Shown here: in pieces, positions 1 through 9,483 of the stretch
How the letters are laid out: each line of letters starts with the position of its first letter
Position numbering within the stretch: position 1 is the first letter of the stretch
Program-made: the position numbers and the translations under genes
The notes under the pieces: model-generated
What the model was told of the DNA's origin: nothing
The model's input: the letters and a program-made list of their open reading frames with translations, nothing else
Database searches by the model: none
Assembly: GCA_037783545.1 (NCBI GenBank)
Contig: JBBELK010001477.1
Span: 62,001-126,000, forward strand
Source of the DNA: Henricia sp. BOLD:AAB3569
Taxonomy: Eukaryota > Echinodermata > Asteroidea > Spinulosida > Echinasteridae
Reading direction: 5' to 3'
DNA length: 64,000 bases

Positions 1-331
1 GGGAAAACGGAGCTCGGCTGCGTGGTTATTCCCCTAACCGTGGCTGTTGGGACACCCTGCGCCGCGCTGGTGTACATTTGTACGGCCTTTGACTCACCCC
101 AGATTGTGACGGGAATTAGGTCAAAGTGTGTCCCAAATGCCGGCAAATTTGGAAATCAAGGAATTTTCCAACCAACTTCAAATTTTGCATGCTCCAAACT
201 GTATATATTTCGCACTTGTCATGCAAAATTGACAGATTTTCGCTGGGAAATTACGGAGAAATTTCAGAGTTTAGGGAAAACGGAGCTCGGCTGCGTGGTT
301 ATTCCCCTAACCGTGGCTGTTGGGACACCCT

Positions 332-341
332 GCGCATGCGC
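332..341. other. GCGCATGCGC palindrome created by the 6-bp insertion
   Basis: This 10-bp perfect palindrome exists only in 279-bp monomers, so the long form differs from the short one by a gained symmetric element. It contains a second GCATGC in addition to the one in the AT-rich half. It is extended to ACCATGCGCATGCGCC in Q and c monomers. Confidence 0.8.
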
Positions 342-549
342 CGCGCTGGTGTACATTTGTACGGCCGTTGACTCACACCAGATTGTGACGGGAATTAGGT
401 CAAAGTGTGTCCCAAATGCCGGCAAATTTGGAAATCAAGGAATTTTCCAACCAACTTCAAATTTTGCATGCTCCAAACTGTATATATTCCGCACTTGTCA
501 TGCAAAATTGACAGATTTTCGCTAGGAAATGACGGAGAAATTACAGAGT

Positions 550-589
550 TTAGGGAAAACGGAGCTCGGCTGCGTGGTTATTCCCCTAA
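550..589. other. TTAGGGAA...TTCCCCTAA inverted repeat
   Basis: TTAGGGAA (550-557) faces TTCCCCTAA (581-589) across 23 nt, with one bulged C. Copies lacking one C (1972-1974, 3621-3623, 33359-33361) have a perfect 8-bp stem. The arms contain single telomere-like hexamers (TTAGGG and CCCTAA), but there is no tandem telomeric repeat, so the resemblance may be chance. Confidence 0.75.
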
Positions 590-623
590 CCGTGGCTGTT
601 GGGACACCCTGCGCCGCGCTGGT

Positions 624-635
624 GTACATTTGTAC
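624..635. other. GTACA-TT-TGTAC short palindrome
   Basis: A perfect 5-bp inverted repeat with a 2-nt centre lies in the GC-rich half just after the length-polymorphic junction. It is destroyed in B monomers that carry GGTTGTCATTT (for example near 2555, 4207, 6129, 8878) and altered in copies with TTTATACGG (56609, 58271). Confidence 0.7.
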
Positions 636-700
636 GGCCGTTGACTCACCCCAGATTGTGACGGGAATTAGGTCAAAGTGTGTCCCAAATGCCGGCAAAT

Positions 701-723
701 TTGGAAATCAAGGAATTTTCCAA
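701..723. other. TTGGAAA...TTTCCAA inverted repeat
   Basis: Seven-base arms at 701-707 and 717-723 are separated by TCAAGGAAT. The stem is broken in Q and g monomers (AATTGTCCAA) and kept in j monomers (GGAAATTTCC). Its role is unknown. Confidence 0.7.
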
Positions 724-732
724 CCAACTTCA

Positions 733-782
733 AATTTTGCATGCTCCAAACTGTATATATTCCGCACTTGTCATGCAAAATT
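733..782. other. 11-bp dyad with 28-nt centre in every monomer
   Basis: Left arm AATTTTGCATG (733-743) is the exact reverse complement of right arm CATGCAAAATT (772-782). The 28-nt spacer contains TATATATT. Allowing one bulged A, the stem lengthens to 13 bp (TCA-AATTTTGCATG). The arms are intact in nearly all copies. Exceptions I saw are f monomers (CATGGAAAA), 14476 (TTGAATG) and 26039 (TTCGCATG). It could form a cruciform or bind a dimeric protein, but no function is demonstrated. Confidence 0.9.
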
Positions 783-788
783 GACAGA

Positions 789-809
789 TTTTCGCTGGGA
801 AATGACGGA
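789..809. other. Weak CENP-B-box-like segment
   Basis: The segment contains TTTCGCTGG followed by GAAATGACGGA. The known mammalian CENP-B box is YTTCGTTGGAARCGGGA. The TTCG-(C)TGG part matches well, but the CGG lies about three bases too far downstream and the internal A is a G. This is resemblance only. In Z and l monomers the segment becomes CGCTAGG, and in i monomers TTTTTGCTGG, which removes the TTCG core. Confidence 0.25.
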
Positions 810-825
810 GAAATTTCAGAGTTTA

Positions 826-1104
826 GGGAAAACGGAGCTCGGCTGCGTGGTTATTCCCCTAACCGTGGCTGTTGGGACACCCTGCGCATGCGCCGCGCTG
901 GTGTACATTTGTACGGCCGTTGACTCACCCCAGATTGTGACGGGAATTAGGTCAAAGTGTGTCCCAAATGCCGGCAAATTTGGAAATCAAGGAATTTTCC
1001 AACCAACTTCAAATTTTGCATGCTCCAAACTGTATATATTCCGCACTTGTCATGCAAAATTGACAGATTTTCGCTGGGAAATGACGGAGAAATTTCAGAG
1101 TTTA
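826..1104. repeat. Representative 279-bp (long) monomer
   Basis: One period from GGGAAAACGG at 826 to the next at 1105. It differs from the 273-bp form by the 6-bp insertion ATGCGC after CCTGCGC, a near-perfect duplication of the adjoining TGCGC(A). The two length forms alternate in fixed patterns that define the higher-order units. Confidence 0.95.
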
Positions 1105-2065
1105 GGGAAAACGGAGCTCGGCTGCGTGGTTATTCCGCTAACCGTGGCTGTTGGGACACCCTGCGCATGCGCCGCGCTGGTGTACATTTGTACGGCCGTT
1201 GACTCACCCCAGATTGTGACGGGAATTAGGTCAAAGTGTGTCCCAAATGCCTGCAAATTTGGAAATCAAGGAATTTTCCAACCAACTTCAAATTTTGCAT
1301 GCTCCAAACTGTATATATTCCGCACTTGTCATGCAAAATTGACAGATTTTCGCTGGGAAATGACGGAGAAATTTCAGAGTTTAGGGAAAACGGAGCTCGG
1401 CTGCGTGGTTATTCCCCTAACCGTGGCTGTTGGGACACCCTGCGCATGCGCCGCTCTGGTGTACATTTGTACGGCCGTTGACTCACCCCAGATTGTGACG
1501 GGAATTAGGTCAAAGTGTGTCCCAAATGCCGGCAAATTTGGAAATCAAGGAATTTTCCAACCAACTTCAAATTTTGCATGCTCCAAACTGTATATATTTC
1601 GCACTTGTCATGCAAAATTGACAGATTTTCGCCGGGAAATGACGGAGACATTTCAGAGTTTAGGGAAAACGGAGCTCGGCTGCGTGGTTATTCCCCTAAC
1701 CGTGGCTGTTGGGACACCCTGCGCATGCGCCGCGCTGGTGTACATTTGTACGGCCGTTGACTCACCCCAGATTGTGACGGGAATTAGCTCAAAGTGTTTC
1801 CCAAATGCCGGCAAATTTGGAAATCAAGGAATTTTCCAACCAACTTCAAATTTTGCATGCTCCAAACTGTATATATTCCGCACTTGTCATGCAAAATTGA
1901 CAGATTTTCGCTGGGAAATGACGGATAAATTTCAGAGTTTAGGGAAAACGGAGCTCGGCTGCGTGGTTATTCCCTAACCGTGGCTGTTGGGACACCCTGC
2001 GCCGCGCTGGTGTACATTTGTACGGCCGTTGACTCACCCCAGATTGTGACGGGAATTAGGTCAAA

Positions 2066-3163
2066 GTGTGTCCCAAATGCCGGCAAATTTGGAAATCAAG
2101 GAATTTTCCAACCAACTTCAAATTTTGCATGCTCCAAACTGTATATATTCCGCACTTGTCATGCAAAATTGATAGATTTTCGCTGGGAAATGACGGAGAA
2201 ATTTCAGAGTTTAGGGAAAACGGAGCTCGGCTGCGTGGTTATTCCCCTAACCGTGGCTGTTGGGACACCCTGCGCCGCGCTGGTGTACATTTGTACGGCC
2301 GTTGACTCACCCCAGATTGTGACGGGAATTAGGTCAAAGTGTGTCCCAAATGCCGGCAAATTTGGAAATCAAGGAATTTTCCAACCAACTTCAAATTTTG
2401 CATGCTCCAAACTGTATATATTCCGCACTTGTCATGCAAAATTGACAGATTTTCGCTGGGAAATGACGGATACATTTCAGAGTTTAGGGAAAACGGAGCT
2501 CGGCTGCGTGGTTATTCCCCTAACCGTGGCTGTTGGGACACCCTGCGCCGCGCTGGTTGTCATTTGTACGGCCGTTGACTCACCCCAGATTGTGACGGGA
2601 ATTAGGTCAAAGTGTGTCCCAAATGCCGGCAAATTTGGAAATCAAGGAATTTTCCAACCAACTTCAAATTTTGCATGCTCCAAACTGTATATATTCCGCA
2701 CTTGTCATGCAAAATTGACAGATTTTCGCTGGGAAATGACGGAGACATTTCAGAGTTTAGGGAAAACGAAGCTCGGCTGCGTGGTTATTCCCCTAACCGT
2801 GGCTGTTGGGACACCCTGCGCATGCGCCGCGCTGGTGTACATTTGTACGGCCGTTGACTCACCCCAGATTGTGACGGGAATTAGGTCAAAGTGTGTCCCA
2901 AATGCCGGCAAATTTGGAAATCAAGGAATTTTCCAACCAACTTCAAATTTTGCATGCTCCAAACTGTATATATTCCGCACTTGTCATGCAAAATTGACAG
3001 ATTTTCGCTGGGAAATGACGGATAAATTTCAGAGTTTAGGGAAAACGGAGCTCGGCTGCGTGGTTATTCCCCTAACCGTGGCTGTTGGGACACCCTGCGC
3101 CGCGCTGGTGTACATTTGTACGGCCGTTGACTCACCCCAGATTGTGACGGGAATTAGGTCAAA
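2066..3163. repeat. A-B-C-D tetramer, copy 1
   Basis: Monomers start at 2066, 2339, 2612 and 2891 (273+273+279+273). The B monomer is atypical, with GATACATTT, apparently intermediate between B (GATAAATTT) and C (GAGACATTT). It ends with GGTTGTCATTT. Confidence 0.85.
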
Positions 3164-3714
3164 GTGTGTCCCAAATGCCGGCAAATTTGGAAATCAAGGA
3201 ATTTTCCAACCAACTTCAAATTTTGCATGCTCCAAACTGTATATATTCCACACTTGTCATGCAAAATTGACAGATTTTCGCTGGGAAATGACGGAGAAAT
3301 TTCAGAGTTTAGGGAAAACGGAGCTCGGCTGCGTGGTTATTCCCCTAACCGTGGCTGTTGGGACACCCTGCGCATGCGCCGCGCTGGTGTACATTTGTAC
3401 GGCCGTTGACTCACCCCAGATTGTGACGGGAATTAGCTCAAAGTGTTTCCCAAATGCCGGCAAATTTGGAAATCAAGGAATTTTCCAACCAACTTCAAAT
3501 TTTGCATGCTCCAAACTGTATATATTCCGCACTTGTCATGCAAAATTGACAGATTTTCGCTGGGAAATGACGGATAAATTTCAGAGTTTAGGGAAAACGG
3601 AGCTCGGCTGCGTGGTTATTCCCTAACCGTGGCTGTTGGGACACCCTGCGCCGCGCTGGTGTACATTTGTACGGCCGTTGACTCACCCCAGATTGTGACG
3701 GGAATTAGGTCAAA
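3164..3714. repeat. Dimer: plain 279-bp monomer plus double-variant monomer
   Basis: The 3164 monomer has TATTCCACAC (G to A). The 3443 monomer has AGCTCAAAGTGTTTCCC, GATAAATTT and a missing C at 3621-3623, the same combination as the monomer at 1794. The two C-deletions lie 1,649 bp apart, which suggests that a 1.65-kb segment was duplicated. Confidence 0.8.
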
Positions 3715-4812
3715 GTGTGTCCCAAATGCCGGCAAATTTGGAAATCAAGGAATTTTCCAACCAACTTCAAATTTTGCATGCTCCAAACTGTATATATTCC
3801 GCACTTGTCATGCAAAATTGATAGATTTTCGCTGGGAAATGACGGAGAAATTTCAGAGTTTAGGGAAAACGGAGCTCGGCTGCGTGGTTATTCCCCTAAC
3901 CGTGGCTGTTGGGACACCCTGCGCCGCGCTGGTGTACATTTGTACGGCCGTTGACTCACCCCAGATTGTGACGGGAATTAGGTCAAAGTGTGTCCCAAAT
4001 GCCGGCAAATTTGGAAATCAAGGAATTTTCCAACCAACTTCAAATTTTGCATGCTCCAAACTGTATATATTCCGCACTTGTCATGCAAAATTGACAGATT
4101 TTCGCTGGGAAATGACGGATAAATTTCAGAGTTTAGGGAAAACGGAGCTCGGCTGCGTGGTTATTCCCCTAACCGTGGCTGTTGGGACACCCTGCGCCGC
4201 GCTGGTTGTCATTTGTACGGCCGTTGACTCACCCCAGATTGTGACGGGAATTAGGTCAAAGTGTGTCCCAAATGCCGGCAAATTTGGAAATCAAGGAATT
4301 TTCCAACCAACTTCAAATTTTGCATGCTCCAAACTGTATATATTCCGCACTTGTCATGCAAAATTGACAGATTTTCGCTGGGAAATGACGGAGACATTTC
4401 AGAGTTTAGGGAAAACGAAGCTCGGCTGCGTGGTTATTCCCCTAACCGTGGCTGTTGGGACACCCTGCGCATGCGCCGCGCTGGTGTACATTTGTACGGC
4501 CGTTGACTCACCCCAGATTGTGACGGGAATTAGGTCAAAGTGTGTCCCAAATGCCGGCAAATTTGGAAATCAAGGAATTTTCCAACCAACTTCAAATTTT
4601 GCATGCTCCAAACTGTATATATTCCGCACTTGTCATGCAAAATTGACAGATTTTCGCTGGGAAATGACGGATAAATTTCAGAGTTTAGGGAAAACGGAGC
4701 TCGGCTGCGTGGTTATTCCCCTAACCGTGGCTGTTGGGACACCCTGCGCCGCGCTGGTGTACATTTGTACGGCCGTTGACTCACCCCAGATTGTGACGGG
4801 AATTAGGTCAAA
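3715..4812. repeat. A-B-C-D tetramer, copy 2
   Basis: Monomers start at 3715, 3988, 4261 and 4540. This is a typical copy: GATAG in A, GATAAATTT and GGTTGTCATTT in B, GAGACATTT with ACGAAGCTC in C, GATAAATTT in D. Confidence 0.9.
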
Positions 4813-5637
4813 GTGTGTCCCAAATGCCGGCAAATTTGGAAATCAAGGAATTTTCCAACCAACTTCAAATTTTGCATGCTCCAAACTGTATATATTCCGC
4901 ACTTGTCATGCAAAATTGATAGATTTTCGCTGGGAAATGACGGAGAAATTTCAGAGTTTAGGGAAAACGGAGCTCGGCTGCGTGGTTATTTCCCTAACCG
5001 TGGCTGTTGGGACACCCTGCGCCGCGCTGGTGTACATTTGTACGGCCGTTGACTCACCCCAGATTGTGACGGGAATTAGGTCAAAGTGTGTCCCAAATGC
5101 CGGCAAATTTGGAAATCAAGGAATTTTCCAACCAACTTCAAATTTTGCATGCTCCAAACTGTATATATTTCGCACTTGTCATGCAAAATTGACAGATTTT
5201 CGCTGGGAAATGACGGAGAAATTTCAGAGTTTAGGGAAAACGGAGCTCGGCTGCGTGGTTATTCCCCTAACCGTGGCTGTTGGGACACCCTGCGCATGCG
5301 CCGCGCTGGTGTACATTTGTACGGCCGTTGACTCACCCCAGATTGTGACGGGAATTAGCTCAAAGTGTTTCCCAAATGCCGGCAAATTTGGAAATCAAGG
5401 AATTTTCCAACCAACTTCAAATTTTGCATGCTCCAAACTGTATATATTCCGCACTTGTCATGCAAAATTGACAGATTTTCGCTGGGAAATGACGGATAAA
5501 TTTCAGAGTTTAGGGAAAACGGAGCTCGGCTGCGTGGTTATTCCCCTAACCGTGGCTGTTGGGACACCCTGCGCCGCGCTGGTGTACATTTGTACGGCCG
5601 TTGACTCACCCCAGATTGTGACGGGAATTAGGTCAAA
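4813..5637. repeat. Trimer resembling the right-hand region
   Basis: Monomers at 4813 (A-type with TTATTTCCCTAACC), 5086 (S, TATATTTCGC) and 5365 (AGCTCAAAGTGTTTCCC with GATAAATTT). The same three markers occur in the same order at 38166-38996 and 41478-42308, so this trimer is probably a remnant of the higher-order unit found on the right. Confidence 0.8.
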
Positions 5638-6735
5638 GTGTGTCCCAAATGCCGGCAAATTTGGAAATCAAGGAATTTTCCAAACAACTTCAAATTTTGC
5701 ATGCTCCAAACTGTATATATTCCGCACTTGTCATGCAAAATTGATAGATTTTCGCTGGGAAATGACGGAGAAATTTCAGAGTTTAGGGAAAACGGAGCTC
5801 GGCTGCGTGGTTATTCCCCAAACCGTGGCTGTTGGGACACCCTGCGCCGCGCTGGTGTACATTTGTACGGCCGTTGACTCACCCCAGATTGTGACGGGAA
5901 TTAGGTCAAAGTGTGTCCCAAATGCCGGCAAATTTGGAAATCAAGGAATTTTCCAACCAACTTCAAATTTTGCATGCTCCAAACTGTATATATTCCGCAC
6001 TTGTCATGCAAAATTGACAGATTTTCGCTGGGAAATGACGGATAAATTTCAGAGTTTAGGGAAAACGGAGCTCGGCTGCGTGGTTATTCCCCTAACCGTG
6101 GCTGTTGGGACACCCTGCGCCGCGCTGGTTGTCATTTGTACGGCCGTTGACTCACCCCAGATTGTGACGGGAATTAGGTCAAAGTGTGTCCCAAATGCCG
6201 GCAAATTTGGAAATCAAGGAATTTTCCAACCAACTTCAAATTTTGCATGCTCCAAACTGTATATATTCCGCACTTGTCATGCAAAATTGACAGATTTTCG
6301 CTGGGAAATGACGGAGACATTTCAGAGTTTAGGGAAAACGAAGCTCGGCTGCGTGGTTATTCCCCTAACCGTGGCTGTTGGGACTCCCTGCGCATGCGCC
6401 GCGCTGGTGTACATTTGTACGGCCGTTGACTCACCCCAGATTGTGACGGGAATTAGGTCAAAGTGTGTCCCAAATGCCGGCAAATTTGGAAATCAAGGAA
6501 TTTTCCAACCAACTTCAAATTTTGCATGCTCCAAACTGTATATATTCCGCACTTGTCATGCAAAATTGACAGATTTTCGCTGGGAAATGACGGATAAATT
6601 TTAGAGTTTAGGGAAAACGGAGCTCGGCTGCGTGGTTATTCCCCTAACCGTGGCTGTTGGGACACCCTGCGCCGCGCTGGTGTACATTTGTACGGCCGTT
6701 GACTCACCCCAGATTGTGACGGGAATTAGGTCAAA
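5638..6735. repeat. A-B-C-D tetramer, copy 3
   Basis: Monomers at 5638, 5911, 6184 and 6463. Private variants are CCAAACAACTT in A, CCCCAAACC (A at 5820), GGGACTCCC in C, and AAATTTTAGAG in D, which makes TAG at 6602-6604. The last and the 5820 variant recur at 10485 and 10715. Confidence 0.9.
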
Positions 6736-7833
6736 GTGTGTCCCAAATGCCGGCAAATTTGGAAATCAAGGAATTTTCCAACCAACTTCAAATTTTGCAT
6801 GCTCCAAACTGTATATATTCCGCACTTGTCATGCAAAATTGATAGATTTTCGCTGGGAAATGACGGAGAAATTTCAGAGTTTAGGGAAAACGGAGCTCGG
6901 CTGCGTGGTTATTCCCCTAACCGTGGCTGCTGGGACACCCTGCGCCGCGCTGGTGTACATTTGTACGGCCGTTGACTCACCCCAGATTGTGACGGGAATT
7001 AGGTCAAAGTGTGTCCCAAATGCCGGCAAATTTGGAAATCAAGGAATTTTCCAACCAACTTCAAATTTTGCATGCTCCAAACTGTATATATTCCGCACTT
7101 GTCATGCAAAATTGACAGATTTTCGCTGGGAAATGACGGATAAATTTCAGAGTTTAGGGAAAACGGAGCTCGGCTGCGTGGTTATTCCCCTAACCGTGGC
7201 TGTTGGGACACCCTGCGCCGCGCTGGTGTACATTTGTACGGCCGTTGACTCACCCCAGATTGTGACGGGAATTAGGTCAAAGTGTGTCCCAAAAGCCGGC
7301 AAATTTGGAAATCAAGGAATTTTCCAACCAACTTCAAATTTTGCATGCTCCAAACTGTATATATTCCGCACTTGTCATGCAAAATTGACAGATTTTCGCT
7401 GGGAAATGACGGAGACATTTCAGAGTTTAGGGAAAACGAAGCTCGGCTGCGTGGTTATTCCCCTAACCGTGGCTGTTGGGACACCCTGCGCATGCGCCGC
7501 GCTGGTGTACATTTGTACGGCCGTTGACTCACCCCAGATTGTGACGGGAATTAGGTCAAAGTGTGTCCCAAATGCCGGCAAATTTGGAAATCAAGGAATT
7601 TTCCAACCAACTTCAAATTTTGCATGCTCCAAACTGTATATATTCCGCACTTGTCATGCAAAATTGACAGATTTTCGCTGGGAAATGACGGATAAATTTC
7701 AGAGTTCAGGGAAAACGGAGCTCGGCTGCGTGGTTATTCCCCTAACCGTGGCTGTTGGGACACCCTGCGCCGCGCTGGTGTACATTTGTACGGCCGTTGA
7801 CTCACCCCAGATTGTGACGGGAATTAGGTCAAA
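6736..7833. repeat. A-B-C-D tetramer, copy 4 (subtype with CCCAAAAGCC and AGTTCAGGG)
   Basis: Monomers at 6736, 7009, 7282 and 7561. C carries CCCAAAAGCC (7294) and D carries AGTTCAGGG; B lacks the GGTTGTC variant. A private T-to-C change at 6930 gives GGCTGCTGG. It is the first copy of the segment duplicated at 10849. Confidence 0.9.
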
Positions 7834-8931
7834 GTGTGTCCCAAATGCCGGCAAATTTGGAAATCAAGGAATTTTCCAACCAACTTCAAATTTTGCATGC
7901 TCCAAACTGTATATATTCCGCACTTGTCATGCAAAATTGATAGATTTTCGCTGGGAAATGACGGAGAAATTTCAGAGTTTAGGGAAAACGGAGCTCGGCT
8001 GCGTGGTTATTCCCCTAACCGTGGCTGTTGGGACACCCTGCGCCGCGCTGGTGTACATTTGTACGGCCGTTGACTCACCCCAGATTGTGACGGGAATTAG
8101 GTCAAAGTGTGTCCCAAATGCCGGCAAATTTGGAAATCAAGGAATTTTCCAACCAACTTCAAATTTTGCATGCTCCAAACTGTATATATTCCGCACTTGT
8201 CATGCAAAATTGACAGATTTTCGCTGGGAAATGACGGATAAATTTCAGAGTTTAGGGAAAACGGAGCTCGGCTGCGTGGTTATTCCCCTAACCGTGGCTG
8301 TTGGGACACCCTGCGCCGCGCTGGTGTACATTTGTACGGCCGTTGACTCACCCCAGATTGTGACGGGAATTAGGTCAAAGTGTGTCCCAAAAGCCGGCAA
8401 ATTTGGAAATCAAGGAATTTTCCAACCAACTTCAAATTTTGCATGCTCCAAACTGTATATATTCCGCACTTGTCATGCAAAATTGACAGATTTTCGCTGG
8501 GAAATGACGGAGACATTTCAGAGTTTAGGGAAAACGAAGCTCGGCTGCGTGGTTATTCCCCTAACCGTGGCTGTTGGGACACCCTGCGCATGCGCCGCGC
8601 TGGTGTACATTTGTACGGCCGTTGACTCACCCCAGATTGTGACGGGAATTAGGTCAAAGTGTGTCCCAAATGCCGGCAAATTTGGAAATCAAGGAATTTT
8701 CCAACCAACTTCAAATTTTGCATGCTCCAAACTGTATATATTCCGCACTTGTCATGCAAAATTGACAGATTTTCGCTGGGAAATGACGGATAAATTTCAG
8801 AGTTCAGGGAAAACGGAGCTCGGCTGCGTGGTTATTCCCCTAACCGTGGCTGTTGGGACACCCTGCGCCGCGCTGGTTGTCATTTGTACGGCCGTTGACT
8901 CACCCCAGATTGTGACGGGAATTAGGTCAAA
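7834..8931. repeat. A-B-C-D tetramer, copy 5
   Basis: Same subtype as the preceding tetramer (CCCAAAAGCC in C, AGTTCAGGG in D), in direct tandem with it. The last monomer ends with GGTTGTCATTT. Confidence 0.9.
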
Positions 8932-9483
8932 GTGTGTCCCAAATGCCGGCAAATTTGGAAATCAAGGAATTTTCCAACCAACTTCAAATTTTGCATGCTC
9001 CAAACTGTATATATTCCGCACTTGTCATGCAAAATTGACAGATTTTCGCTGGGAAATGACGGAGACATTTCAGAGTTTAGGGAAAACGAAGCTCGGCTGC
9101 GTGGTTATTCCCCTAACCGTGGCTGTTGGGACACCCTGCGCATGCGCCGCGCTGGTGTACATTTGTACGGCCGTTGACTCACCCCAGATTGTGACGGGAA
9201 TTAGGTCAAAGTGTGTCCCAAATGCCGGCAAATTTGGAAATCAAGGAATTTTCCAACCAACTTCAAATTTTGCATGCTCCAAACTGTATATATTCCGCAC
9301 TTGTCATGCAAAATTGACAGATTTTCGCTGGGAAATGACGGATAAATTTCAGAGTTTAGGGAAAACGGAGCTCGGCTGCGTGGTTATTCCCCTAACCGTG
9401 GCTGTTGGGACACCCTGCGCCGCGCTGGTGTACATTTGTACGGCCGTTGACTCACCCCAGATTGTGACGGGAATTAGGTCAAA
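8932..9483. repeat. C-D dimer (552 bp)
   Basis: An extra C-D pair (8932, 9211) follows the tetramer without its own A-B. A 552-bp C-D pair is also the unit missing from 10303-10848 relative to 5638-6735. Confidence 0.85.

Larger units (their letters stand above)
553..825. repeat. Representative 273-bp (short) monomer
   Basis: One full period measured from GGGAAAACGG to the next GGGAAAACGG at 826. It has the short junction CCTGCGCCGCGCTGG at 609-623, and it shows the consensus base at most variable sites. It contains 14 CpG dinucleotides, close to the number expected from its base composition. It also holds four inverted repeats, described in separate entries. Confidence 0.95.
126..2065. repeat. 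Left irregular block, seven monomers
   Basis: Lengths are 279, 273, 279, 279, 279, 279 and 272 bp. The first looks like S (TATATTTCGC near 209) and the second like Z (TAG at 523-525). The sixth carries TATATTTCGC with GAGACATTT, and the seventh has the linked pair AGCTCAAAGTGTTTCCC (variant bases 1788 and 1798) plus a missing C at 1972-1974. The make-up resembles the region right of 37.6 kb more than the adjoining tetramers. Bases 1-125 are the end of a preceding monomer. Confidence 0.85.

Noticed and set aside
550-589. Interstitial telomeric repeat
   Set aside because: Only single TTAGGG and CCCTAA hexamers per monomer, never in tandem.
744-771. TATATATT as a TATA box or promoter in each monomer
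   Set aside because: It is the centre of the dyad. There is no initiator, RNA polymerase III box or downstream transcript to support a promoter, and AT-rich octamers are common by chance.
733-782. Terminal inverted repeats of a small transposon, or a rho-independent terminator
   Set aside because: There is no target-site duplication and no boundary between element and flank, since every copy is embedded in the same monomer. The stem is AT-rich with a 28-nt loop, unlike a terminator.
678-923. Series of 79-81-codon frames beginning GTG-TGT-CCC in each monomer
   Set aside because: Second-frame translation of the same repeat, ending at TGA in GGCCGTTGACTC every monomer; no start or regulatory signal and no independent support.
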